In this document: positions 24,901-36,806 of the stretch, piece after piece
Position numbering within the stretch: the first letter of the stretch is position 1
Layout of the letters: each line of letters opens with the position of its first letter
DNA from: Monomorium pharaonis
Lineage: Eukaryota; Arthropoda; Insecta; Hymenoptera; Formicidae
Assembly: GCF_013373865.1 (NCBI RefSeq)
Contig: NC_050471.1
Span: forward strand, 10,498,050-10,562,049
Length of the DNA stretch: 64,000 nucleotides
Direction: 5' to 3'
The notes under the pieces: model-generated
Told to the model about the DNA's origin: nothing
The model's database searches: none
Seen by the model: only the letters and a program-made list of their open reading frames with translations
Position numbers and translations under genes: made by a program

Positions 24901-26511
24901 ACGTCCTGGCTAGGTGCACGCGCGCGCGCGCGCGCGCGCTTTGCCGCAGGTACAAAAGTGGAAAAGAATGTTTCGAGTCAGGTAGGGATAATTGTGTCCG
25001 TGAGTGCGGAAGGCGACCCGTCATCTGACACCCGCGCCTTGGGTTCTCAGCGAGAGCACGGGAAAACGTCGAGGAAGAGATAGGACGGACGGTCTCTCGT
25101 GACAATGGGTCACGCACTCGAGAAAGAAAGAGGGATAGAGAGAAAGAAAATAAAAGATATTCTATGCGTACGTGAAGGCGGTTGTAACGGCATATCGCAC
25201 GTTGTTCCGCGTGCAGGTGCGTGCGCCCCGGGGGATCGTACGCGGGCAAGCATGCGAAAGCCGTGGCATTCGAAAATTCAAAACGCCGCGGATCGGCGTT
25301 TTAATGTATTCCCGGGGTACGTGCCCGCTTCGGAGAACATCCGTCGCCGCGGGCTTAGAGTATTTTTACTCTCTCGTCGTTGATACCTGCAAATGGCATT
25401 ATCACGGAGGCATCGCGGGAGAGACGAGACGCTTATTCTCTCTTTTGTGTTTATTCTTCGTCGATCCTCGCGCACGAGGATTTACACGGTCATCAGGCCG
25501 CGCGCGGTCCATTCGCATGATGTCCATACGCAAAGTTCTTGTGGCCGCGCGAGCGAGGAATGAGAGTGCGTTTATGTCGCTCGTCGTCGGCGAGGAATTC
25601 TAGGACGTGACGCTCGTAGCGAGACATAAAAAAAATATGTATCCGCGCGAGCGCAGATGATGTCTTTAGAGCATTAAGGACGGCAAACAAAACGTTTTCC
25701 GGAAATTGGATGCTGACAGGCACGTCATTTGAGCGCCGCGCGTTCAGAGACACGAGCATAACGAATGCGATGAAACACCTGCAGCAGCAGCAGCAATCGA
25801 AATTAAACTCTCCGCTGCTCTCCTCCCGATCGCCTCCTCCTCCTTTCAGCGTTCGTCGTATAAATTAGAGGTAGAGCCGAGGAAGAGGTAGGCCGAGATC
25901 GCTACCGGCGATACGAGACGGCGCTCGTTTCGAGAGAGGTGCTCTCGTATACAAAGATCGGAAGGATAGGAACGGCGGTAACGGTACAATAGAACTTCAG
26001 AGCCGCGAAATTCTTTCTCTCATTCTCCTCTTTAGCTCCGCGATGAATCGTGCGAGACACGTTGTGTTTCGGCTCGCCGCAGGAATGCAGATCGAGGTGC
26101 AGATCGAAGGAGCGATATATCCCGAGGCGCTATCCTTGACTCCCCCGAGGTAGAGGTGGATACGTGAAAGCGGAAGAAGAACGGAGTAATTCATTCCGTC
26201 TGGCCCTTAGCGCATAAAACAGACGCTGACATCAGCGTGAAATCGCCTCGCTGTTATCTATCTCGCGTTTAAACTTGACGAGTAAGCACGAGGGGCTATG
26301 TAGAATTGACTTGCCTTATCTGCAACTGCATGATACACACGATCAGATTTAATTTCTCAAATGTGTATAAAAATATTAAATTACTTATCACTCTCGTATA
26401 TTTACTCTCGTACAATTCCTAGAGGTTTCATCATCGTTTCGTAACAATCTCGATACGAACATACATTTCACATCATTAATTGATCAGAGAAATGCGTGCA
26501 TGCGTGCGTGC

Positions 26512-26549
<38 letters not shown>

Positions 26550-28447
26550 ATTTTTTTTCTAATTAATTAATATAACATAAAGTATATTCACACAAATATA
26601 ATAATTAAAAAAGAAAAAGAAATAATACATAGATATTTCTTTTCAGTTTTGTAATTATTTTTTTGAAAATGATATATTAAAAAAAAATTGTAAAACTGAA
26701 AGACCCTAAGGCTGCGAGACTATCTAAAGGTCAAAGAGCCAATTTATATTTATTGAAATATCGACTGCGTCTAGTGTAGCCACACACAGATACGTAACTT
26801 CGACAGCGATTCTCTCTATTAAAAATGTTAATCGCCCTTCCATTCAACCCTCTGTATCGGTTTACGGGAAGCCCGGAAGTGAAAGTCGCACGCCAAAGGG
26901 ATCGTTTCGCTATCCGCTTGCTAAGAATTACACGTGCGCATCGCTCCTGAGGGTCGGAAGGCATTCTTAAGAGGAAAACAACATGGATACGCCAAGGTAG
27001 TGCACCTGTGCTAATCGATGAGAGCCCTCTCCCTCAGGCGGGGAACCGTCAGCTCTCTCTTTCTCTCTCATCCCCCTTCCTCGCTTCATTCCAAGGGTTC
27101 GCCGTCGCCGACTCATTCCGAGCGAGCTATCGATCCCGCGGTTCGCGCGTGCTCCCTCACCATCGGGACCGCCATACGCCCCCGCCATTCCCCGGACATG
27201 CCCGTCGCTCGCCTCCCAAGACCGACCGATCGACGAGCGATTTTGCGTCATAGGAAACTAGTCGGCATAGATCGAGGATACGATCGATGCCGGCGGTGTC
27301 CTCGTTTGACGTAACGCTGCCGTGTCGCAGCACGCGGCTCTCTCGCTCGCTCGTGGAGGGCGAAACGAACCCCCCCCAAACGAATTAATTATAAACAGTT
27401 TAAATAATGTAAGAGTACAATCCGAGAATAGCCCATCGTTCAGTCCGAATGAAGATTTCACGGAAATTCCAAAGCACTCTAAGCCGTGAAATAAGGAAGA
27501 CGAAAAAAACTTAGATATCACGAAATTCCAGTCCAACGTATTTCGGATACCTGAAACAGTATTGTTTACTCATTGCAAACATTTTAGAATGCTTTTCGAG
27601 ACCTAAAAGTCTGCCGGAATGGTAGATTCGATCGCCTTTTAATGATCGTCGTAGGACATCGGGGACAAGAGTAGTAATGACCGGTGACGCAAAAAAAAAA
27701 AAAAAACAGGCCGTTTCATTGAAAGATAAGGACGAATTGGGACGTGGCGAGAGATAATGGCGACGATTGGCGACTCGTTCGATTCTTCCGCGCGTGTGTA
27801 CGCGCGACAGCGCTCGAACAGGAAGCACAGTCACACGCGGAGCGGAGAATGCACGACGGCTGAAGAACTCGACTCGCAGGCGAGATCGTTATTTGCCTGC
27901 GAGTGACTCATCTCTACGTCGGGCCTGCCGACTTTTCTATCGTGAAATCGGGGCATGAGAAAATTCAAGAGCGCCTCCCATGCAGCTCTCACACCTTCAT
28001 GCGCCCACGATTATGCAAAATATAATGAACCAATTACATAGTTAGTCCATTAAGGCTCAATGCTCAATGCCAATTAACGATGCCAAGGTAGCTCAAAGGA
28101 TTGCGCCACAACGCACACCTGGAATGTATTACGTTTTCTAATGAAAGTTTGTACATTTTTCAATAACTGGGAAAATGAGGTCAATAAATTCAAGTCGAGT
28201 GTAAGGAGGATTTGAAGGCACTTTACCTGAAATTCTAGGAACGCATTTACGAAGATTCGTTTCATGAATGACGCACTATTTCCTCAGAAAATATAAAGAA
28301 AATATTGTGACTATTATTGCGCAAGAGAACCTGAACGTAGGCGGTACACAAGACAGGGAAGGAAACCTTGCGTATTTCCTCGATTGATCCGTTCCCGGGC
28401 TATATGCGCGTCGCGTGTATCAACCCCTACAACTATGAAGGTGAGAC

Positions 28448-28504
<57 letters not shown>

Positions 28505-28664
28505 CAGGAACATTCATAGCTGATGGAAGAGATTGAGGGGAAGCCGTTAAGAGCGCCGGTGATCGAAAACATGCAAACCGGGAATCCCGCAAAGCATTAT
28601 ATGTATATGCGAGTTCGTCAACTTACAACTCCTCCCTCTGACGTTGAGACAGCACCATTTTCAT
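21950..28664 (-). CDS. Lis-1: Lissencephaly-1 / PAFAH1B1, dynein regulator
   Basis: Six coding exons on the minus strand: 28664-28627, 23571-23418, 23281-23075, 22961-22551, 22478-22130 and 22023-21950; 410 aa, the exact family length. Lis-1 binds the cytoplasmic dynein motor and helps assemble active dynein-dynactin for nuclear migration, mitosis and transport. The start gives MKMVLSQRQREEL, the conserved family N-terminus. Residues about 8-40 are the LisH dimerisation motif (AIADYLSTNGYQDALEAF), then a short coiled coil (residues 50-85). Seven WD40 repeats follow, with repeated WD/IW endings such as TIKVWDF, SIKLWDF, TIKIWEV, TVRVWHI, TIRVWDV, TLRVWDT and TVKIWEC. Intron 1 is 5 kb, by far the longest here, and splits the Leu codon of REEL. 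One donor (GTTCGT, after exon 5) is weak but phase-correct. Confidence 0.97.
24917..24940. repeat. (CG)n run in Lis-1 intron 1
   Basis: Eleven consecutive CG dinucleotides. Long pure CG runs are unusual in methylated genomes, are prone to form Z-DNA, and imply low germline CpG methylation at this site. Confidence 0.9.
26493..26549. repeat. (TGCG)n(TG)n microsatellite
   Basis: Compound repeat of TGCG units grading into about 16 TG units, in Lis-1 intron 1. Confidence 0.9.
28456..28502. repeat. (GA)n microsatellite
   Basis: About 23 GA units in Lis-1 intron 1, roughly 120 bases from the first coding exon. GA repeats bind GAGA-type factors in insects; a regulatory role here is speculation. Confidence 0.9.
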
Positions 28665-28772
28665 GATCCTTGTGTGTGAACTGGCTGGATACCTCGATGG
28701 TGATTCCGCGGAGCGCGACTAGATCTTTCCAGTCACCTCTCAATGATCTCAGTGCTCCGCCATCGGTATTGC
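28665..28772 (-). other. Lis-1: Lis-1 5' UTR part of first coding exon
   Basis: Upstream of the Lis-1 ATG the sequence continues to a clear acceptor (TTTTTTGTGTCGCAG) whose exon would begin at 28772. This suggests at least one more, wholly untranslated, 5' exon further right. Where it lies is not visible; CpG-rich sequence at 29.0-29.6, 30.5-30.8 or 32-34.6 kb would fit. Confidence 0.5.
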
Positions 28773-30011
28773 CTGCGACACAAAAAATTACACGCGTCAG
28801 CCTTAAGTGCACGTAACACATCTGCATATCTATAATTTATTTTTATACACTGTAGAAACGTAAAAAAAAAAAACTCGGATAAATATTTGATATAATTGTA
28901 AATCGATCACAAAAAAGGTAATGTCTATGTATGATCCCTTGTCCTCCTCTGGAAATAATTTTATTTCGAGAGAAAAACATTGCTACAAATCACCTTACGC
29001 GATGTGTCAACAGAAACAAAACGTGATACCTCACGCGTGATACTCCGCATATGAAATTAGTTCGTAGAAGACGCTGAAGAGGTATATATTTTTTTATCCG
29101 CCTCGCTCCCGCCTTCTCCGCGAAGTGTGTGCATCGGCGCGGTTAGCACGGCCGTTATACTTTTCTATATATCGCGGGGAAAGAAAAAAGAATAAGCGGC
29201 GGCAATCTCGCCGAGAGTCGACCGTGCCGAATTGTTTCCGCGGGAATATAACATAATGCGCGCGGCGCGCCTGAAATCAGTGTCGTGGTTTATTTTACTT
29301 TCCATCGTGTCGCGCGGGAGAGAAACCCGAGCAACGTGGAATTAGGCGCGTCGCCGGCCCCGCTCTTCTCTCCCCCCCCCCCTAGTTGTGGAAACCACTT
29401 TTGCGAGCTTTCGTCGCCGCCGTTTCGCGGCCGAGCTTGTGGGGCTCGCGATTTCGCCGGATCAATAGCACTTTTCACTTGCGGCGCACGAAAGGGAAAG
29501 GCGGCTTGAAAAGTGAAGCTCGAAATCACGATGTGGCGGTGACGTGGCGATAATCAACGGTTATAGGGAGGTAAAACGCTGGTCGGCTCTACCGCAGGTG
29601 GTGGGCGCACACGTGGACAATTTCGAATTTGAATGGTCGCGGAAATGATACACCTTACATTGCCTGCTGCGTTAAATCACGTACGCCGTTCATTACCCTC
29701 TCGCGTGAACGTGGAAAATTAAATACGCAATTTCCTGCAAAGTTGCGAAACGAAAATCGATACGCGGGGAGAGAAAGCTGTGTGTAATTTGACCGATCCG
29801 AGTATTTGAAAAAAAACCTCCCCTCCTCCCGAGATAAATTACCGTGTAGGTAATACATACGAGGTGTTTACTTACAACCCATACAAGTTTCTCGCACGAA
29901 AATTACTCGAGATAACGAGTATTTGCGTACGTATCAGTTCACATTGACAACTTATTATATAAAAATAATCAAGACAGAGTTACAGATAATATGCTGCAGT
30001 ATTTATATGTA

Positions 30012-30401
30012 TACAGGGTGTCCCAAAACATGTGGGTCAACGCTCGTAAAAAGGTAGAAGAGATCGAGATGAACATAAAAGTCCAATATTGTCTTGGGTT
30101 AGCTCCAGCAATAATCGAGGTACTAATTTTTAAAATTACGCGAATGAGAGCGCGCCGAGGGAAGAGCTCGCCGTTCAAGCCATAACATGGAAGAAAAAAT
30201 CTATCGTGAATGTATGATAAACTTTTATTAATTTACTGTTCACAATTACAATAGAAATTAATTAGGTTATTTGCAAATTCCATACGTTAATATCCCGATT
30301 ATTGGTGGACCTAACCCAAGACAATATTGGACTTTTATGTTGATCTCGATCTCTTCTACCTTTTTACGAGCGTTGACCCACATGTTTTGGGACATCCTGT
30401 A
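30012..30401. mobile_element. MITE with ~95-bp terminal inverted repeats and TA ends
   Basis: A 390-bp element. The left end TACAGGGTGTCCCAAAACAT is mirrored by a right end that finishes in TTTTGGGACATCCTGTA. The inverted arms extend about 95 bp (roughly 30012-30107 and 30304-30401) with only a few mismatches. Both ends are flanked by TA, as expected for a Tc1/mariner-type insertion. There is no transposase frame, so it would move only in trans. The TACAGGGTGTCCC end is a commonly seen insect repeat terminus, from general knowledge. Confidence 0.85.
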
Positions 30402-33400
30402 TACAGAGTGCTAGGTCTATGACTCAACTTTCTTGCATTAATAACCGACAGCAAATCATAATTCTTATTGAATCGGTTGTGTCTTTTTAAGCAAAACCGT
30501 AGTGTGCGAGTTGGCGTTCCCACAAACGCGAGGGGGAGAACGATCGCAGGAGGAAGGACCTTGACAGTCGCAAAGGCGCGCGCGGCGCGCGGCGAAGGTG
30601 CAGCGTAGGAATACGTCGTCGGCGCAGCGTCGCGACGCTTCCACGACGCGATGGTTATCGCCGCCGATGCGCCGTGATCGATAAAACCGGCACACGGCAC
30701 AGCACAGCACGCCCACTCCGCGCGGCACTGGTCTCTCCGCGTATATTTTCGCCTATGCGGTGCACTTAAATATTCATAACGGCCTCTTTTCACCTCGTAA
30801 CGCCGTAAAGTCGTTAAAAAGCCCGACGTGGATTATTAGGAGATGCTCGTGAGGAAGGTCGCAGGACAAAACCAGAGTGGACTTAACGAACAACTAATGA
30901 AACTTTAATACGCATAATTAATGAATAACAAGGCATAGATAGGAAATAAAGAGGGAATGACAGACAGAAAGATCTGTTCTCGTGCTGCGAAAAGCAGTTT
31001 ACCTATTTTTTCGTTTTCTTCTTTTAAGTAACAATTATCTTTTAAGTAACAAAGAATATCTTTTTGATAAATAGTCTTAAAATATCCTCATCGTTTACCT
31101 GAAACAATCAATATTGAAATAAACTTCTGTGTACATACAGAAAAAATACGAATTAAATAAATGTCACTTCAATCTCAAATAATTCATAAACTTATACATC
31201 CGCAAATCTATCACAAGTTCGCCATAAGTTTCAAATTTATTCAAAATATATTCTAAACCCTAGTAATTTAATAATTCAATTAAGAATATTAAGTTGAAAT
31301 AGAAATTCGATTTACTCATTATTTTTACCTTTATTTAATTCAATTTTATAATATTTTCGAAAAGAATATAAACTCTTTTTCTTTCAAGTACATGGTATGA
31401 GTTTAAAAAATTTGTGATAGATGTATTTTAAGACTATCGAGGAAATACTCTTTATTGAAGATAACCGAAACCATTTGTTAAGGGGAAACAAGTAAATTGA
31501 GTAATCCCTTTTCCTGGCAGGTAGAATTAACATCTCTCTCTGTGCGTAGCAAAACTGTACCTCTCGCTCGGAATATGAATGGGGGGCGATGATGTACTCG
31601 GTACGTTGTACCGAGGTTCGTACCGAAGAGCAACGATACTCTGCTTGGCCGCGCCGCGCGTAAATGCATACGGCCGCCGTGAAAAGTTGAAAGTACCGCG
31701 GAGGATATACATAATTTACGATGTCCTTGTTGCGAACGGTAATGCGCGTTGAGTATACCGGGAATTCCGTTCGGCGCTTCGCCCATTCAACCCTAGCCGG
31801 TGAAGGACCCTCCCTCCCGGGGTCTAAAAATAAGATCTTCTCTATCCGTATCTCCATCATTTTCCCGCGTTGGAAATGCTTTCCCGTAAACAACCCGAAT
31901 GTGTACTGCAAGTCTTAAGAAACTCTAAGTAATCGTTAATCAGTCATTCTCCTTACATTCGATTGGTCGATTTCTTACAGCTCTGCAAGACTTTATCTAT
32001 CGAAGACGGACCATTGCAAAACCGCCAATGAAGTCATTCACTTAACTCTGCCTTGAGTCATTAAGTTTATTTATTTTTTCCGTAAATTTTGATAACTCCC
32101 CCCCTCCTCCCCCGATTTCCCAACTGTCTGATCTCGCGCCTGCTTAGATCTTCAATAAAGATCTCGCGATGTAATATCTCGCTAAGAAATATAATCCACG
32201 AGGCGGCGTCGTAAATCCTTATCTCGCGGGCACTATCGCTTCTCCTTCGTATACGATCGATCTTTCGACTCGCCGCCGACTCGTTCGTCCCGCTAACAGC
32301 GTTACGCTTCCGGGATCATCGGTCCAAGCGAGCGACTGCCGACTTTCCTGACCTCGCGCTCCGGTATCCACCTGGTCCTCCGCTTCTCTAGATTAATCGA
32401 CTCGCTTGTTAATCGCCGAGATCCACTTGCTCGCGACGGGAAATGGGAATCGCCGACCGGTTGGCATCGCCGTCGACGGGTGAAACGGATCTACCTGATC
32501 TACGATCGCGACGATCGGTTACCCCGAGTTCCTCAGAACCCGCGGCTGCCTAACGAAAAATTCATCGCAAACTCGATCGCAGGAAGACCGTCCGTCGCAC
32601 GGATTTACAGATAAGACTTTGACGGTGGTCTACTTCGCGACCGTTTGTAACGTAATTAGAAAGCTCCTTCTAATCGGCCATGCAAGTTAAAACAAATTCG
32701 AGAAAGGGAGAAAGAGAGACATTACGTTTTCCCGCACCGCGATTGAGATAGCCGCAATCTTCGAATCTCGGCGGCTAATTGATCTAGGCCGTCTGGGCCG
32801 TCGCGTTTCTCTCTCTCTTCCCTTATCCGCGGGACAATCGCGATTTTAATCGTCACGACTATGCGTGCGAGACGAGTCATTCGTCAGGAATCTGGGAACG
32901 CGAATCACCATCTGTTGTCGCGCAATTAGGCAAGACCGACACCTCCCCCCACCTTCGAAGGCGCGGTCGTGGAAGCAAAAGGTCCCCGAACGATAAGCGC
33001 ATCCGCAACAGTCTCGAATCGTCTCGCGTGGTTTTCTAATTTTTTTTTTTTCATCCGACGATTCTGCGAGGGAGATAATCGATATCGCACGAGGGAGCGA
33101 CAACATCTGGGGAAATTGACGTACGATACACGCGCGTACGTGTCACCCTCGAGAACGTAGACTATAAATAGTGTAATTAGACACATGACAAACAAGCGAC
33201 TGACTGACTGACTGACTGACGGCCGCAGGGAAGGAAACGATCGGCGCAGCCATACGTTTCGCACAATCCGTGAGAGGAAACGTTGACCGGCCTCGCCGAA
33301 GGTATATCGACTACCTGCCGCGGAAGGAATCGCCAGGTGCTCCGATCGCGCTAATGGGTAGGCCGCCTCAAGGTCGTAAGGGAAACGTCACGCTCGGGAA

Positions 33401-34050
33401 AACCGAGCTTATCTGTAACACGCGAATGTCAGGTGCACGCACGGGTCCTGCAGGGGCGGACACCTCCGACAGCTTTGGCGTCATCCCTTTTGACAGGAGG
33501 GAGACGGGAAACGGGGAGAAAGGGACGCGAGTTTAAACGCGGTGAAAACGACGAAATGATATTGGCGATCGATCGCAGACTCGACAGCCCGACGGAGCGT
33601 CCTCGATCGAGAGGAGAGAGCGGAGATGACAGCTGATCACGCATCATCGGTGTCGTCTGGCAAAGTGGCTCGCGCGTCGCCGTGCACCATCGTCCGCGAC
33701 CCCGTCCGCGAATAAATCAAATAAGGATGCTGCGACGCCGCCGTCTCTGAGACGTCTGTCCATCTCTCGAAGCAGGAGGAGGAGGAGGAGGAGGAGTAGG
33801 AGGTGGAGGTTGCTGCGACGCATGGCGGTGACCGCGGCGCCGTCCGCGGGGAAAATCAATTCGCGCCTGGTGACGTGCGACGCGGGTATACGTCGTCCGA
33901 ACGTCTCTGTCTATCTTTCTCTTTCTCTCGCGCGCCAGTCGCGCTCCGAGAGGAATCCCCCGAGACGTTGGGGCGACCACGACGGCGACGATGACGACGA
34001 TGATGACAATAATGGAGCGTTGCGGAGAACGCTAACGCTGCCGTTGACGT

Positions 34051-34071
34051 CGCGCGCGCGCGCGCGCGCGC
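34051..34071. repeat. (CG)n run
   Basis: Pure CG dinucleotide run of about ten units inside the CpG-rich region upstream of Lis-1. Confidence 0.85.
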
Positions 34072-34680
34072 TCGCTCGTCGCGTCTATAGACCCTGATTT
34101 TTGTGGCGACAAGTCGGACGTCCCGAACGCCGTGGTGACGTACGGGACGATCGTTTGTTGTAGATCGCGCACGGCCATTTTGCCAGAACCCGTCACCCGT
34201 CTGTGCGCGACCGCCGCCACCACCGCCGCCGCCGTCGCCGCCACCGGCCCCGCTTTCGACGCTCCTCCCCTCCCTCTCGAGATTCCGCGCCCTCCCGAGA
34301 TCATCGTCGTCACGTCCATCGACACCGTAATCGTGTTCCTCGCAGGGATACTCACGTCCGTTTCACGGAGCAGCAGTAACCGCAGGACCGTCTGCGTCGG
34401 GGAACGACGACGAGAGTTTATCGCGTGAAAACCGGGACGACCGCCAACTATCGGTGAACACCTCAGGATCACTTCTGCGCTCGGACTGGCCCCCGCGAGG
34501 TGGCGTCTACGCGTTTTCCCCCCACGCATGCGCGGCGCCGTCGCCCGAGTTTCGCCGAATCTCGAGGCCCCCGCGCGTTCGGCGCCCTTCGACGACGGCA
34601 TTTCGCGAACGTTGACGCCCTCTAACGATGTTTCAACTAATTTCTAGCGATCTTGACCGATCGTCGATATGGATTTAAAG

Positions 34681-34946
34681 CATCGACATATAGAATGGAC
34701 TGAGCATTGCGATGGGCAAGCGCGCGCCTGCTTTAGAGTGAGAGGTACTACACCTGAGGCCTATGTTTGTCTCTCTTGCAAGCTTCTGATTTGTTATTTC
34801 GTCCTCTTCCGTGAATGGAGGGGGACGAAATAACAAATCAGAAGCTTGCAAAAGAGACAAACATAGGCCTCAGGTGTAGTACCTCTCACTCTAAAGCAGG
34901 CGCGCGCTAACCTATCGCAATGCTCAGTCCATTCTATATGTCGATG
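34681..34946. mobile_element. Near-perfect 266-bp palindrome (foldback element)
   Basis: Two arms of about 124 bp (34681-34804 and 34822-34946) are reverse complements with only about five mismatches, separated by a 17-base loop. The ends are CATCGACATATAGAATGG and its complement. ATTTAAAG lies immediately outside both ends, and GATTTAAAGC can be read as a 10-base duplication if the end bases are shared, so this looks like a recent insertion with an 8-10 bp target-site duplication. The arms have no coding frame. An RNA copy would fold into a long hairpin. Confidence 0.88.
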
Positions 34947-35438
34947 ATTTAAAGCTACTACTTTAGCACATGTAAAATTAGTAAGTGCAAGTGCGACTAG
35001 TACGCAGCACTGTGCATTAGTTTTTCACGTAGCATTGGAGCCATTGAGCTATATTATTTTGTAATCAAGCCGGTTTAAATTACAAAACTGTAGCTGCTGG
35101 ATACTTTATCTTAAGGATCATTATATTCGCTTTGAGAACCTCTCGCCTTATAATCTACGTTCTCAGGTCACCTGAAAAGGTTAAGTTTAATTAATAGTAA
35201 TATAACCTGTACGTACGGTGTCACGCTCGTGGTTAGATATTGAACCGCTGAAACTATTGTGGAATTTTATTAAACAAATCGGCAAGATAATTTGAAAACC
35301 AAAAAGAGAAGAAAGGATCGAAGAAAGGATGTCCAAATAGCCAGAGTACGCTGAGTAGCCTGAGGGCACACTAAATACCTCTTTAAAGAAAGTCGCGCTC
35401 GTGGATTTGAATAATATTGAATTATTTATGTAAGTTTG

Positions 35439-35905
35439 ATGGCTTTTTCACAACCGAACTCCAGAGGTAAATCTCATGAAAACGCAATATCCTCTTACAT
35501 TTTTTTTACATTTCGAATTTCTCATTTTATATTTGTAGAATTGCAGAATAGAAAGATCTTGGAGGAGCTGCAGCTGAAGAAGCAAATGCTGCTGAAGCAA
35601 GGAGTCGCACCGAGCTTAGGGGTTACATCGTTAGGAGTCTCATCAACTGGCTCTGCGTCAAATGTAGTAAGTGTATTGTCTATTGTTGATAAGCTAAAAG
35701 CATATACCTCTTTGTTTTACTTTATCACATTGATATGTTTTTTTTCTAGGTCGGTACACAATCTAATGATGGCGTAGCGATGAGTGCATCTCAGAGAGCA
35801 GCATTGCATAATGCACATGCTGCTTCATTTGGTTATTTTGTTACTCAGGACTCTTCTTTTGGAAATCTGATTTTACCAGTTCTCCCTAGATTTGACAACA
35901 AATGA
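35439..35905 (+). CDS. INIP: SOSS complex subunit C (INIP)
   Basis: Three exons: 35439-35466, 35539-35666 and 35750-35905; 103 aa, as in human (104). Small subunit of the SOSS single-stranded-DNA-binding complex (with SSB1/2 and INTS3) that promotes double-strand break repair and ATM signalling in the nucleus. Visible features are the N-terminal basic helix NRKILEELQLKKQMLLKQG, a variable Ser/Gly/Val linker, and the conserved C-terminus QRAALHNAHAASFGYFVTQD followed by SSFGNLILPVLPRFDNK, which matches the human ending nearly residue for residue. Start at 35439 is the only Met that leads in phase into exon 2. The stop lies only 169 bp before the METTL5 start. Confidence 0.93.
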
Positions 35906-36074
35906 ATCATTTGTTCTGAACGTATAGATGTATATAAGTGATTCATTGTTGCTAAAGACTATATATCAATAATGGAAATCTTATTTGTTAAGGAATTAGA
36001 TCTTAATCTTTTTATATAAATATTTGTTGCAATAAGATTCTGTAGAAGTGCAGTTGATGGTCCTCAAGTAGACA

Positions 36075-36774
36075 ATGGCTGGACTACGACTTCGTCAATT
36101 AGAGGAATATCTGCAGCAATTGGATGTGTTTGAAAATCCAAAGGTTTCACTCGAACAGTATGCTACGAGTGCGCATATTGCCTCGCATTTGCTGTATACA
36201 GCACAGGTGCAGTTTGACGATATAAAAGATAAAGGCGTGGCGGATCTAGGCTCTGGATGTGGTATGTTGTCATTGGGTGCCAAAATGCTTGGCGCTGAAT
36301 ATGTAGTTGGATTTGAGATAGATTCCGACGCAATTGACATACAGTACAGAAATTGCAGTGACATAGAACTCTTTGTTGAGGTCGTGCAGTGTGACGTGTT
36401 ACAATATCTACCAGGTATCTACCTTTATAAATTATTGTATTTATTGCAGATACAAATATGTAGCGTTTCATGTTACAGGAAAATTCGAAAAATACTTTGA
36501 TACTGTTATAATGAATCCACCTTTTGGCACTAAGAACAATGCTGGCATAGACATGAAGTTTTTGGAAAAGGCAATCGGGCTTTCATCGAATGTGGTTTAT
36601 TCTCTTCACAAGAGTAGCACACGGGATTACGTTCTGTCGAAGGCGGCGCAGCTCGGTGCGAGAGGCATGGTGATAGCTGAGCTCAGATACGACCTGCCAA
36701 AGGCTTACAAATTCCACAGAAAAGCATCCGTCGACATTCAAGTGGATTTTATACGGTTTGAATTAAAGCGCTGA
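36075..36774 (+). CDS. METTL5: rRNA N6-adenosine methyltransferase METTL5
   Basis: Two exons: 36075-36414 and 36479-36774; 211 aa (human 209). With TRMT112 it places the single m6A in 18S rRNA helix 44. The Rossmann fold shows the SAM-binding motif VADLGSGCGMLSLG (residues about 55-68), the acidic VVGFEIDSDAID strand, and the catalytic NPPF tetrapeptide at 126-129, typical of N6-adenine methyltransferases. The C-terminal YDLPKAYKFHRKASVDIQVD is also conserved. The start is unambiguous. It follows INIP at 169 bp on the same strand and converges on ALDH7A1, whose stop codon is only 32 bases past its own. Confidence 0.96.
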
Positions 36775-36806
36775 TTCCTCTTCGGAACAAAATACTCATG
36801 TTTAAT

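Larger units (their letters stand above)
28773..35438. other. Long gene-free region upstream of Lis-1
   Basis: No protein-coding gene is supportable in about 6.7 kb. The stretches 29.0-29.6 kb, 30.5-30.8 kb and especially 32.1-34.6 kb are CpG-rich, with GC-rich simple repeats (TGAC at 33201-33220, GGA at about 33773-33803, CG at 34051-34071, CCG at about 34208-34240). They look like promoter or 5' UTR sequence, most likely of Lis-1, and perhaps other regulatory DNA. Long open frames here, such as 34032-34601 on the minus strand, come from base composition (Ala/Arg-rich). Two inverted-repeat elements are listed separately. Confidence 0.45.

Noticed and set aside
25172..25603. Plus-strand 143-residue open frame in Lis-1 intron 1
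   Set aside because: No similarity to known proteins, Arg-rich composition from CpG-rich DNA, and no supporting splice or start context.
28314..28592. Minus-strand frame with a long Ser-Leu repeat
   Set aside because: The repeat is the translation of the GA microsatellite; not a protein.
33201..33220. Short tandem TGAC repeat considered as a CRISPR-like or satellite array
   Set aside because: A five-unit tetranucleotide repeat without spacers. There is no CRISPR array, and the window is eukaryotic.
34032..34601. 189-residue minus-strand open frame, Ala/Arg-rich
   Set aside because: It lies in CpG-rich, repeat-containing DNA where stop codons are rare by composition. It includes the translated CG repeat and no recognisable domain.
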